From Patellaria atrata CBS 101060 (lineage: Eukaryota; Ascomycota; Dothideomycetes; Patellariales; Patellariaceae): a stretch of 64,000 bases of DNA. Location: NCBI GenBank assembly GCA_010093705.1, contig MU006096.1, positions 1,318,483-1,382,482 on the forward strand. The letters are read 5' to 3'. The notes under the pieces are model-generated. The model was not told where the DNA came from and made no database searches. It saw nothing but the letters and a program-made list of their open reading frames with translations. Below, in pieces: positions 34,208 through 45,308 of this stretch (position 1 is the stretch's first letter; every line of letters starts with the position of its first letter). The translations under genes and the position numbers were made by a program.

Positions 34208-35466
34208 TTACCAATCCTTCTTGATGTCGAATGACCACTCGAACTGCAGATGGGTGACGTTATCGTCATCAATGAATCTAGAAGTAGCTTTGTAGTGACC
34301 GCGAGCAACCATTCCGGAAGGAGCGGTCTCTTCGTTGACTGCCGTTTTGTGAGTCTACGTGTTCGACATGTATAGGTAGGAGTTTTACTCACATCGCTTC
34401 TCGTAGGAAGGTTTATCTGTTGTGTTTGGGCTGTATGAACCCTGAATCGAGTCAGTAAAGACACTGGTGACGTAGAATCACATTATTTGAGCTTACAATC
34501 ATCTCTTGAATCTTATTGCTCAAACCCATTCGCTTGGCTACCTGGATGTACTTCAAACCCGATAAAATTTGATGTTGTACTTTGAAGGTGGCCTTCATAC
34601 GGAAGGTCGCGCCTTCCTTGATCGTGAATGGCTTGTCCTTTAACGATTCGATAGCACCGGGTTGCTTCAAGTCGATGATGATATCGGGGCGGCCTGGGAC
34701 CTATGAAGTGACTTTTCAGCATCAGCAAGATATACAATTATGGCATAAATACTTACTTCTAAACCGAGTGATAGAATGATGACTTTACGCGGATCGCTAG
34801 GGTCAGAGATACTTGTGCCAGTTCCCAGACCCAGGGACTCCTTCCATTTTCTGAGGGATTCATCGTTTGCATCTAGTAGGGTCCCGTTAGCTTTGTGAGC
34901 CAGGTTAAAAGTAAGTATAATGATAGGATAGTGCTCAGTCTCGCAAGGAATCAGATCTATTGTAAAACGGGACGTAGAGAAGATTCGAATGATGTTGGTT
35001 CAGGATTTACTCTAATGATAGTGATTTTTTGTATACATTCCGATGGCCCAGAAAATCATTGCTTGAGTGAGAGCTACAGGGACCCTTAAGTAGCGAACAG
35101 GTGAGATTTGGCCTGTGATATAAGTTCCGGGAAACTTTTGGTCCTGGTGCGACGTTGATTTTACATAGATGTCGGACAGGAACAGGCTCGATTTGCTGAG
35201 GAGTAAAAGAATGACTGAGCAACGCTCCGTCGATGAGCCATATGGACAATGGTAGTCTTGCTCAAGGAGTAACTCTAGGAGGGGTCCTCACAGTGCTGTG
35301 GGTCATGGAAAGTAGAAAATTGTTGACTCTGAAGAGAAATAGAGCGTCCATGGAACTGTGCCTTACCCAGTTGCTGATACTCATTGATATCCTTAGCTTC
35401 TGAGACTTTGAATCCAGCAGTCTGCTCTGGAGCTAACTCATCATCGTGTGCCTGGCCTGACGACAT
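34208..35466 (-). CDS. RDI1: Rho GDP-dissociation inhibitor
   Basis: Five exons, 35466-35367, 34872-34757, 34700-34497, 34441-34393 and 34338-34208, give 199 residues, the normal length for fungal Rho-GDI. It binds prenylated Rho GTPases (Rho1, Cdc42, Rac), blocks GDP release and removes them from membranes. The acidic N-terminal regulatory arm (DANDESLRKWKESLGLG) is followed by the immunoglobulin-like prenyl-binding domain: DLKQPGAIESLKDKPFTIKEG, then YKATSRFIDDDNVTHLQFEW, ending IKKDW. The four junctions restore conserved text, for example EMI to GSYSPNTTDKP and EKR to FNEETAPSGM. Introns 2-4 are short, but intron 1 is 494 nt, about five times the local norm. Confidence 0.95.
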
Positions 35467-35998
35467 ATTCAGGCGTTAGTATTCGTGATATGTTCTTAAT
35501 CTGAATTTGTGGGAATAGGTTGATGGTTCAAATATCAAAAGTTGAGCGTTGCTCGCGTTCAAATATTTACCCCACACTGACCTTGCCAAAACATAGTGGG
35601 GGCTGTAAGTCGTCTCACCGCTGTTACATGTTAACTTCAACTGTTATAAAAAGTATCCGTCACGTGCGATACTAATTTTACATTACTTCTACTGCAATAT
35701 ACTTTAGTGATATGCATTAGTGAGGCATGGAAGGTTCTGCATCGCATCAACATTAGGATTACTAATAGGTGTACTCTATCCAACTACCATACCACCACCC
35801 TACTTTAGTTGGAGAATGTTAAAAAAGAAATGCTCCTGGGAATCATCAACATTCAGGTCCAATAAAGAGATAAAAAATAATAAATGTATGAATGGAAGAG
35901 TATGAGAAAGCTTCCGAATGGAAGATAGAGCAGTAGAAACCCAAGGGTATATCCGTGAAACAATCCCTCCACACTGAAAGTCCTTACCGAATCTTCTC
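35467..35998. other. Rho-GDI promoter region and hydrolase 3' flank
   Basis: This 532-bp gap lies between two minus-strand genes. It should contain the Rho-GDI promoter. No gene is seen. Confidence 0.5.
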
Positions 35999-38900
35999 CT
36001 ACAACATATCTGTCTTTCTCCTACGAGAACTCTCCTTGTCTTTCTCTAATCCACCCTTAATGATCGCTGTCCAGTCCTCCCACTCCTTGGCCATCTCAGT
36101 TAAGACATTTCCCATAACCATAGCACTGGCCATCAATCCATGGCCTTCACCCTCTAGAATCCTCACTTCGCACCTCTTCATCGTGCGCCCTAACCATTTA
36201 ACATTCTCGACGGGCACTCTGGTATCTCTGCTACCGTGGTGTATCACGACGGCTCGCGTGATGTCGACGTACCTGAATCCAATGGGTTGTGTACGTTCGA
36301 GACAGACCAGTAGATCAACCGCAGGGTTTGCATTACTTGTTGCGTGATCCCAAATTGATAGTGTGAGGCGAGCGTCAAGGTAGCGCTGACGTTCTTTTTC
36401 CGCTGCGGTTTGGGCTGCCTTGGCCTGTTTGGCGGCCTCGTGGTTTGGATCATTAGGGTCCCTAGCCGCGATCGATATCTTGCTGGTATTCGGCATCATC
36501 TGATCCATCAACATTATAGAGTCTCTGCGGTTGTTCGCTAGATTACCGGGGCGAGGTGTTGGTGCATCTCGTCCTACACTTCGACGCTTATTGCGTTGTG
36601 GAGATTTAGGGACACTTCGAGTGATGCTTGCGCTTGTCGCGGACATGAATGTTGAATTTGCGACTTTCAAGAACGGAGTTGGAAGAACTCGCAAAAAGCG
36701 TTGCCCTCTCGGTAGTTGACCACCTGGAGGAAGATCTGGAGCCAGTCCAATTGACGACATTTGGGATGGAGGTATCCAGGGAGCCAAAAGATGCACACGG
36801 CCACGTATATGTTGAGGCATTCGTAGTGCAGTGGCAAGCGCATAGATTGCACCAGCGGAATGAGCCATGATGGAAAATTTGCTGATCTTAAGTGCAGCGC
36901 AAATGGCCGCTACATCATCTGTATTATACATTAGCCATAATGTCTAGGAGCGGGAACAGAAAGTGGACCCACCAGGCCATGCGAGGGGAGTGCCAGCTGC
37001 GTGTGCCTGGCTCTCCCCAACCCCAGGTCGATCGGGTGTGATCAACCTCAGCTTTAAACTTATAGCCAATTCATCATAAAATGCAGTGATGTACCGCGTC
37101 AAACCCATACCAACGCAACAGAAGACGGCGTATCCATTTGGATCACCAACTTCTGAGAATGATATTATACGTCCAGTCTGGGGATGTCGCACCTTCTGAG
37201 ATAGTCGAGATGCATTAAGGAAACGGTCCACGTCAATGTCAATTGAATCCACACTAGCAGGCCTTTCCACAATCACAGCTTGTGGCGGTGGAGACTTTGC
37301 ATTTTGAGCGTCAGCAAGCCTGTTATGCCTCTGCTCAGCCTTCAACGGAATATCTGGATGAGACCACCTCTTTTTCTGTTTTGGGGCAGCCTGTACCGCA
37401 GTTGGCTCCGCGCTCTTCGCTATAGTCAATGGATTGAGCGAATGCTCCCTCTGCGTCAACTCAGCGCTCACAGATCGAGGCGGAAGAGTGACGGGAGGGA
37501 GATCTTTCCGTACCGTAGGTGGTTTCTCCAGTATGAGAGAAGCGGTCGCTTGGCGCGAGACCGCTGACCTGCCTCCGACAGCAACTGATTTCCTTTTTTG
37601 TATGCCAGTAGTACTTGTCCTTTGGGAAGACTTATCACTGTTACTTTCTGGTGGAGTAATGTGGTCGAGCGATTGTAGCGCCAATCGGTAATCAATGGGC
37701 AACGTCGTCACATCATCTGCAGATTCGTTACGATTTTCATCCTCTTTGCGGGGCAGAGGATGGAGATTCTGACTAATATCCCCGCTGTCTGGTAAATTCG
37801 GGGTAGGTGACACTTTATTAGTAGGGCTTGGAAGTGTAGGAGCAGGAGAGGTTATTCCGAGAAGTTTATGTGCTTTTTCGATAGTTTTACGTGATCTCTC
37901 TTCTGTAAAGCTCGGGGTGCTGGATGTCGCAGATATTGGAGAAAGAGGGCCCCCTGAAATATCTGAAACAGCATCCGTTTCTTCGGTAGTAGGAGATGTA
38001 ATGGGTGCTAAACCCCACTGCTTCTGTCTAGCCTCTTTTTGAGCCTTTAATTGTTTAATACGTCTTGTCACCTCCGTGTCCGACTCGGTGTCTTTCTTCT
38101 CTTCATGCGGCAGGTCTTTCTGAGGCTCCCTTTTCTCTTCTTCCTCTTCAGGAACAGTGGCCGTCCTAGTCGAATCATGGCTTCCGTGTCGCCGGCGTCG
38201 TCCACGGCTCCTTGATGAACTATCCCTTTGCTTTAAAGATGATGCTCTTTGTGGAACCACCGCCCGGCCTACAACGGGACTATTCCCGCCATTTCGATCG
38301 ACTGGAGACTTTCCTAAACGCACTGGGCTCTTCGAGGATGTTCTCGAGTTGTTTTTGCGTGAGTGGTTCTCTGGCGATGAGTCGAGAGTAGATGGCTCTT
38401 CATCGATGGCATTGTCGACGAAGAACTGTCGTCTCGGACTTCGCGGACTTGGAGGTTGAAAAGTCGTAGTTCGAGCGGAAAGAAGATCTGAACCCGAATT
38501 CTTCGTTCGCAACGGTGGTAAATTTATAGTCCTGCGGGCTTGTTCCGGTTCTTTACTTCTGAGATGTTCCCGTGAACTCATGTGTTTAAGGATCCTAGCA
38601 CCTGTAGAGCTCCGTTCACTCCTGATCGATTCTCTACTCGCAGTTCTTCGCAACCCGTTGTCAATGCTGACATTCCCAATACTACTCGCATCATCACGAT
38701 CCTTTGTAGAGTTCAAAGATGTCACGCTGCGGAGAGATCCCGATCGAAGGTAGTTCTTGAGCGAAGAGTCGCAGCTTCTGTCCTTCCTCTTCGGAGCCGT
38801 GATAGGTGACAGACCGGAAGGAGGCGGTGCAGTTTTGATCACAGGTGGTTCTGCTGCGTCGTCTGGATATAGACTGTCGTCCATCATCTGTCGCCTATGT

Positions 38901-39220
38901 ACTCCGTACTCCACCCCAAAACTACCTCCACTAGTCGATGAGCCATTTCCATGAAATGAGTTGTGGGCTAGACCTGGGCTGACAGGCGTAGAGTTACTTT
39001 CGCCAACCTTCGGGAGTTGCTCGAAGTGATCGTAAGCAGGAGCGGAAATGGCCGAGAGGGAATCGATCAGGGAGGAGATGACTTCGGGTGAGGCAGTTTG
39101 GGTGCGTATCTGATTCGGCGAACGTTTCTTTGAGCGTGTATCAGAGGACGTAGGTAAAGAGCGACGCCTGGGTCGCCTTGTCCGCTCTGGTATCGGAGGT
39201 ACTGGAGGTTGATCGGCCAT
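35999..39220 (-). CDS. Alpha/beta hydrolase with long disordered N-terminal region
   Basis: Exon 1 is 39220-36973 (ATG, MADQPPVPPIPERTRR) and exon 2 is 36918-35999; the 54-nt intron joins AWP to DDVAAICAAL. The product has 1055 residues. Residues 1 to ~665 are low-complexity, rich in Ser/Arg/Pro, and probably disordered. The C-terminal ~385 residues form an alpha/beta hydrolase: CVGMGLTRY as the oxyanion loop, RPGVGES, the nucleophile elbow MAHSAGAIY, an acid in GSRDTRVP, and a terminal GEGHGLM His. The triad is therefore complete, but the substrate cannot be deduced. An inserted basic loop (~residues 805-890 by position) interrupts the cap region. A frame extends upstream of 39220 but has only TTG, so the ATG was chosen. 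Confidence 0.85.
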
Positions 39221-40373
39221 GTTTGGCTCTAAGGCGATGCCGGGAATGATGGATAAACAGAATGATGCGCGCAATATGTGAAGCGTTGTTATGCCGCCGG
39301 TTATACGGTCGTTCTTAAGAAAATGAGGGTATATAACCGTTATCAGTGCGCTAGATGAAGATTGTAAAGCATTATTTCATTGTAGAACGGCTGGAGTGGT
39401 CTCGGGACGTGATTAAAGGGATATCGAATGAACTATCGCCACGAACAGAGCACAAAACAGAAAGTTCGGAATGAATGATAATAACGCATGTGGAGAAGAG
39501 GATTAGGATGACTTCAAGGACGCCGGGTCTCTTGCATTGGCTCCCGTCTGCAGGAGAAATGTGTTCTCGTGAAGATCGATAGCTGCAGATGCCAGGTGAA
39601 TTCTTAGCGGGGAAAGACGCTCAGGGGGCGCAAAAGGTCTCCCCTAATGAGCAATTCTAACCCCCCTTGGCACCCCATGTTCCATTTGGTCACACACGTT
39701 GCTTCAGACTCAGAGTTCCTTCAATATGAGATGAGACCTTGACGTTGAAGCAATTGGAATCCACTGCTTTCGCGTGCGTTAATTCTCCGATTTTTATATT
39801 GAAAATTTCCTAGCCTCGCTTTAAGGTGAAGTAGACGTACCGAGCCGTTACAAGCTCCCTTGTGCCCTGTAGCAAACCCTCTCACAGGTCCGTGGCCATA
39901 TATGATAAGAGATTTATATAGTGTTATAGGGGCTCGGCCTCAATTTGATTGCATATGTAGACAGGCATATATCCACGTGCTCTGATGGGTTACATAAGCA
40001 CCTAAAAAGTTTTCGTCTGATAAAGAGTGGAGATGGTACTTTGTACATACCATACTGTACACCCAAGCTTCGCAACAGCGAGTCGAAATTCCAACACAGA
40101 CAGTCCAGCTTCCTCCTCCTTCACAATCGCATATAAGAATAATAGATACAATACAAGATTACTGGTAGGATTCGAAATATCAGGGGTCATAATGTCTGGT
40201 TTCATCACTTCCCCTCCACCATGGCCCTTCCCTAGCCAAGATTTCCACACCAAGCGACGTCATACCTATCACAGCTTCCTCACCGCGCAAGACCCCAAAA
40301 TTAACACAGTTCTCCCTTACATGAACCGCATCTGCAACTACATTCCATAGCCAGTTTACGAAAAGTATACACA
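39221..40373. promoter_or_regulatory. Divergent spacer between hydrolase and desaturase-like gene
   Basis: A 1.15-kb region between a minus-strand and a plus-strand start must hold both promoters. I see no open frame with coding character and did not assign sites. Confidence 0.45.
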
Positions 40374-41431
40374 ATGCTTGACACCATCCTCTCCCTCCCC
40401 CTTCTCTCCTTCTTCGCCCTTCCGGCCCTCTCCTCCTGGTCCACCTCACTCAACCTCCTCTTCTTCTACATGACATGGTCTACGCTCGTGCTCTCTCATC
40501 CACCTCTCCGCGTCGAAATCTACGGCACCCTCTTCATCCGCGTACTATTCTACCTCGTTCCCTCTCTGCTCTTCCTCGCGCTCGACACACTCATTCCGAG
40601 TTTGGCAGCTACCCTTAAGGCGCAGGAAGACTATGCGCTCCCTGGGCGGCTGGGTAGAAAGAAGCTGATGCGGGTGGTTGGTTGGAGTATTTTCAATGTC
40701 TTGATGGGCGTCGCGATACAGACGGGATTGGAGCTGTTCGTAACGCAGGTGCTGCAGTGGAGGAGTGTGTTGAAAGTGACCACTACGTTACCAGTGCCAT
40801 GGGGTATTTTCAAAGACCTAGTAAAGGGATTTATAGTTCGGGGAGTGAGACTTTCTAACGATGATCTATTGCGATGCAGCAGCGCTAATTTCTCCAGACA
40901 CTTCAGTACTACCTCCACCGCTACATACTCCACGGGTCCTCGTCCCAGGTCGCCCGTCTGCATCAATCCTGGCAGCACAGTATCCGTGTCCCCTTCGCGC
41001 TCGTTGCTAACTACGACCATCCTCTTCCATGGCTGCTGCAACACTATGTACCCCTCTACATGCCCGCTCTCCTCTTCCGATTTCACATCCTGACCTTCCA
41101 GCTCATGCTCGCTCTCGTCTCACTGGAGGAAGCTTTCACCTACTCCGGGTACGCAGTCCTACCAAGCACCATCATGCTAAGTGGTATGGCGCGCCGCAGG
41201 GATAGACATTTCATGTCCCAAGGAAAGGGTAACTACGGAGCTGTTGGTGTGCTGGATTGGGTATGTGGGACAACTACTGGAGACGACGTTATGGATGATG
41301 TTATGGAGGAGATGGATAAGCACAATGTGCAGGAGAGAGCTGGAAGGGCTGTGGAAGGGGCTGGAGATGCGATAAATAACGCAACTGATAGATGGGGAGG
41401 AAGGAACAGAAAGGGGAGGGGCAGAAAATAG
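40374..41431 (+). CDS. Fatty acid hydroxylase / sterol desaturase superfamily membrane protein
   Basis: Exons 40374-40844 and 40898-41431 (53-nt intron, TTTCTAACG branch) give 334 residues and join FIVRG to TLQYYLHRY. The N-terminal ~130 residues hold several membrane helices (for example LFIRVLFYLVPSLLFLALD). The C-terminal domain follows the superfamily plan: HRYILH (164-169), HQSWQHS (179-185), YDHPLPWLLQHYVP (196-209), and FTYSGYAVLP. Members are ER di-iron enzymes acting on sterols or lipids. The third His cluster, normally H-D-x-H-H, reads R-D-R-H-F (258-262), so iron binding may be incomplete. The fold call is strong; the reaction is unknown. Confidence 0.8.
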
Positions 41432-41625
41432 GAACGATCTATAAGTGAGGAAACTGCACATGTGGTGGAAATCCTGCAATCTGCTCATTCGCATTCGTGT
41501 CGTGATAAAGTATTGTACAGTGTTTTGACCCTCCACATCTCATCGCCTTCTCATGTCCTAGTCCATTGTATCAAGCTCCTGGACAGAAGGCCCTATCTCC
41601 CAAGTCCGTACAACAGTACGGTGAT

Positions 41626-43235
41626 CTAAAAATCCATCCCAGCATCAGTGGATGCCATATCTACCTCGCTCTCCTGCTCAACCGCCATCTTCACCCCCTC
41701 CACGAAAGCCTCAACAGCCTCCCCACCACCTAGCGGCATACTACCATTCTGTGAGTATCCGCCATTCTTCACCTCGACCCCGACCGCCTTACTGATCGAG
41801 GGCAAACCGCCATCCCTCAGAGCCGCTGTGAAGGTCCCCATGCTCTGGTGCAGCTGGGGGCTGCGCAGCACCTTCTTGACGATCTCCCGCTTCTGCTCGA
41901 GACCTAGGGTCGGCAGGATCCCCTTCACGAGACCACCACCGAGAAACTCCTTTTCGTTCTGGAGGCCGACCTCCACCATGAGGAGGGTTGGGGGGAGGCG
42001 GGTGAGGAGCGCGTCAAGGAAGGTTTCGTCAGCGGACTCGATGACGGGGATGGTGGTCGAGGTGGACAGGAGGTCCGGGAGCGTGGTGAAGGGTCCGGGG
42101 ACGTTTCGTCCCCAATTGGTTGAGCTGGAAGTACCTGCCTCCAATGATTTGAGGAAGTTTTGGATTATGGCGTCGGTATCCTCGAGAGCTGAAGTCTCCG
42201 TACTGGGCGGACGTTAGTGGTTGTGTCGCATGGGTGGAACAGAGGAGACCGAACAACAGTAAGCACTTGGGTGAATGTGATAATCGGTTTTAACTTAAGC
42301 CAGCTCAGCGTGGCATTTCTTTGGCCAGCCCAGTATGGCATTAATGGATATCCGTATGAACCTAGAATATGCCCAACGGATCCATGATAGCAATCAGAAT
42401 ACTAATATACAGCCTTGAAGACGCCGTAAACACCAAGAAAATGCATATTCTTGAGTTTTGACGTCATGCGGCAGCCCATGTGTCGTGTGATTCTCCAAGA
42501 CGAGTTGAGGATAGACCTACGCTCGACCTCCATCTTCGCCACCCCGCCTTTCCTCTTCACCTTCCTCGCGGAAATCGGTACCGGTGCCATCTGCACCAGC
42601 TCCTCCGGTTCCGATCCTCGACGAATTCTGTTGCTGGGTACCCGGATCTTCCATTGTCTCATCGCCGTCCACACCGGGACGTTGGGTATTTTGGGTACGT
42701 ATATCGTTAAGTTCATCGCTTATCTCAATTTCCTCCCCGTTCAAGAGCATATCAACAACCTGACCGATCCTTAGATCCCTTTGGCTGAACTTGCTTGGAT
42801 CGCGAGATTGGTTTTGTGACTGCAACCAGAAAAGGTGACGTTGTGATGACGACGAAAACTTCAGCACAAAAATGCGTCCGTTTGTAGGTGAGCGGAGGTT
42901 TGTTTCATCCTCCGGGTTGTAGTCGATGAGGTAGGGAATAAACGAGGCGTCACCAGGAATCATTACTAGATCAAGATCTGGTTCGCGAATGGATGCTGAG
43001 CGTTTACGCCAGGTGAAGTGAAGAAGATCTATATCTTGTAAGCTTTTTCTTGCGCAGAGAAGGGAGAGGTGCAGTACCATCTTCGTTGTAAAGGCAGACG
43101 TAACCGGACTCAGGCAAGCACTGCATCTTTGTTTCCTGCAACGATGTTAGCTGAGGTTTTATTGTCGAGTGATGAGCTCACATCAACGTTGCAGCGGCCC
43201 GCCTTAAATGTGATCAGAATTTCAGGTTGCGCCAT
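41626..43235 (-). CDS. RPN13: Proteasome ubiquitin receptor Rpn13
   Basis: Four exons (43235-43182, 43135-43078, 43028-42521, 42202-41626) give 398 residues, close to human ADRM1. Rpn13 sits on the 19S regulatory particle, binds ubiquitin chains and recruits the deubiquitinase UCH37. The N-terminal Pru domain starts MAQPEILITFKAGRC and continues through CLYNEDDLLHFTWRKR, DLVMIPGDASF and RIFVLKFSSSSQRHLFWLQ. After an acidic/Gly-rich linker the C-terminal DEUBAD region reads TTLPDLLSTSTT, LTRLPPTLLM, and VKKVLRSPQLHQSMGTFTAALRDGG. The introns are 46, 49 and 318 nt; the last sits in the linker. eL6 starts 304 bp away on the other strand. Confidence 0.93.
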
Positions 43236-43539
43236 CGTGAGATCGAATTTTCTGAAGGTGAGGTGGAGAAAAATGTGGAAGTTTGAATCCAATGTTATGA
43301 GGTAGTTTAAGGTTGGAGCTCTGCCTCCGGTTTTAGGTTTCGCCGTTTGCCGCTCTGCACCCACAAGCTCCACGCCCGAAGAATAGCCGCAGTTAGTGTT
43401 AGACGATTTCAAGCGAGCCTAGCTTCCGCACCACATTGAATCGAAAATCATTTGGAGGAGAGACGACGACAACGCATACGAAGGATACCCAGCAACCACA
43501 ACAACTTCGTTCCCCGATCTCTCTGAAACACAATTCGAA
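43236..43539. promoter_or_regulatory. Bidirectional promoter of Rpn13 and eL6
   Basis: Only 304 bp separate the ATGs of RPN13 (minus) and the eL6 gene (plus). Both promoters and 5' untranslated regions must share this stretch. No element is assigned with confidence. Confidence 0.7.
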
Positions 43540-44380
43540 ATGTCGGCGCAAGCAGATAAGCAAGCCGGCACGACGAAGAAGTTCGGAAAGGGCGAGAGGT
43601 CTATCCCACACACCTCCGAGAAAGCCTCGAAATATTATCCTGCTGAGGATGATAGCAAGCCCAAGACGGTACGGTATCCTTTACATCCAGAGTGTTGCGC
43701 CTGCTCCTGGGGATTGTTCATATACTTTTCTACGTGTAATCTGCAACTTCTTAGGATCTTGATAGCAGTCACTCATATACATCAAATGTAAACAATGTAC
43801 TGATCTTCCTCGCCTTAGGTTCGCAAGAACATCCGACCAGCAAAGCCTCGCTCGTCCCTACAACCCGGTACCATCCTCATCCTTCTTGCTGGCCGTTTCC
43901 GCGGCAAGCGTGTTATCCTCCTCAAGCACTTGCCCCAAGGTGTCCTCCTCGTAACCGGTCCTTTTAAAGTCAATGGCGTACCTCTAAGGAGGGTCAATGC
44001 CAGATATGTGATCGCGACCAGCACCAAGGTCGATCTCTCCGGCATTGACGAGAAGGTCGTGGATAAGGTCGGCAGCGACGACTACTTCACGAGGGAAAAG
44101 AGCAGCAAGAAGAAGGGCGAGGAGGCTTTTTTCAAGCAGGGCGAGAAACCTGAGGTAGGTCGAATTGCGATCAACCCAAGAATTTGGGGGGGTTGGATCA
44201 AGTCTATGTTACTGATCAATATTGCAGAAGAAACAAGTGGCGGGCGGCCGTGCGGAAGATCAGCGATCAGTAGACAAGGCTCTCTTGGGCAATCTCAAGA
44301 AAGAGCCATTCCTCCTTTCTTATCTGAGCTCCACCTTCAGTCTGCGTAAGGGCGAGAAGCCCCACGAGATGGTGTTTTAG
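43540..44380 (+). CDS. RPL6: 60S ribosomal protein eL6
   Basis: Exons 43540-43668, 43819-44154 and 44228-44380 give 205 residues. eL6 is a structural protein of the large cytosolic ribosomal subunit. Landmarks are the Lys-rich N-terminus, KYYPAED, then [50 protein letters not shown], and the C-terminus ending [11 protein letters not shown]. The introns are 150 and 73 nt. The middle exon preserves the core KOW-like fold. I looked for a C/D box snoRNA in the first intron, because ribosomal protein introns often host them, and saw no clear box pair. Confidence 0.96.
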
Positions 44381-45308
44381 AGGATGGGTAAAACAATGGC
44401 GACGGTGGTGAATCTGGAGTGTGATTAAAGTAGACACGTAGGATGATGACAAGAAATTCACGGCTCGCTGCAGCCATTGCAGTTATTTCAGTCATGGCCT
44501 GGACTTTTTCATGGAGGGATCATCGGTTCCGCTTTGCAGGTGTTGTATTGAGCAACTAAATTTCAACAAACCTTCCAAGAAACTTCAAAGATGTGGCGAC
44601 CAGGATCGACGGGATGCCGAAGCGTCCTAACCCAAATGTCCCAATATGAGCATAATACTTCTATGCTAGTAATCACAATCTCTAGGTCTTATTGTACACG
44701 ACCCGTATAATTTAACAAAACAGTCGAAAGATCAAAGAGTATCGAGTTCTAATTATTGATCTCCTTTCACGTATTAAATGTGCACCGTGTCCGGTCTCAT
44801 TTCCAAGTGCCATCTATTTGAGCTTTCGTTCCATCTAAGATTCTCTTCACCTAATAGACTCCTATGCCTTCAAAAAGTAATAGGATTCCTCTAGTTCCTA
44901 GCGTACGCGTACGGTCTAGATTCCTAAGACCCTAGCGCTTAATCATCGTCCATTATTATATGCTCATTATACGGAAACTCGCATCATCGGTGTGTACAGT
45001 CCAGCAGCAGGATTACCCTATTCTGTGCGGTGAATTAAAGTCCTGTTAAGCTATTAAAATACAGGGATTTGAGGGTGCTACCCGGTTGTCTTCTGAGCAT
45101 TTAGTCGGTAAAACCCGAATATATCGTATAAATTTTCATATCTGTAGCAGCACAGTAATTCTGTTAACTGCTCTTAATCTTTTATTCGAGATCACATCAG
45201 TTATCGTTCCATACAGGACAGTGAGACCATCAGTCCTGAACTTTCTTGAGCAGCAATTCTTTTGTGGGATCTGGAAAAGACTATTTGAGTAAAGTGATCA
45301 GTATGTTT
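44381..45308. other. AT-rich spacer between eL6 and P450 pseudogene
   Basis: About 930 bp without coding sequence, visibly AT-rich from 44690 on. It marks the left edge of the decayed accessory island. Confidence 0.45.

Noticed and set aside
34873-35366. snoRNA host intron in Rho-GDI
   Set aside because: No paired C (RTGATGA) and D (CTGA) boxes with terminal stems were found on the coding strand.
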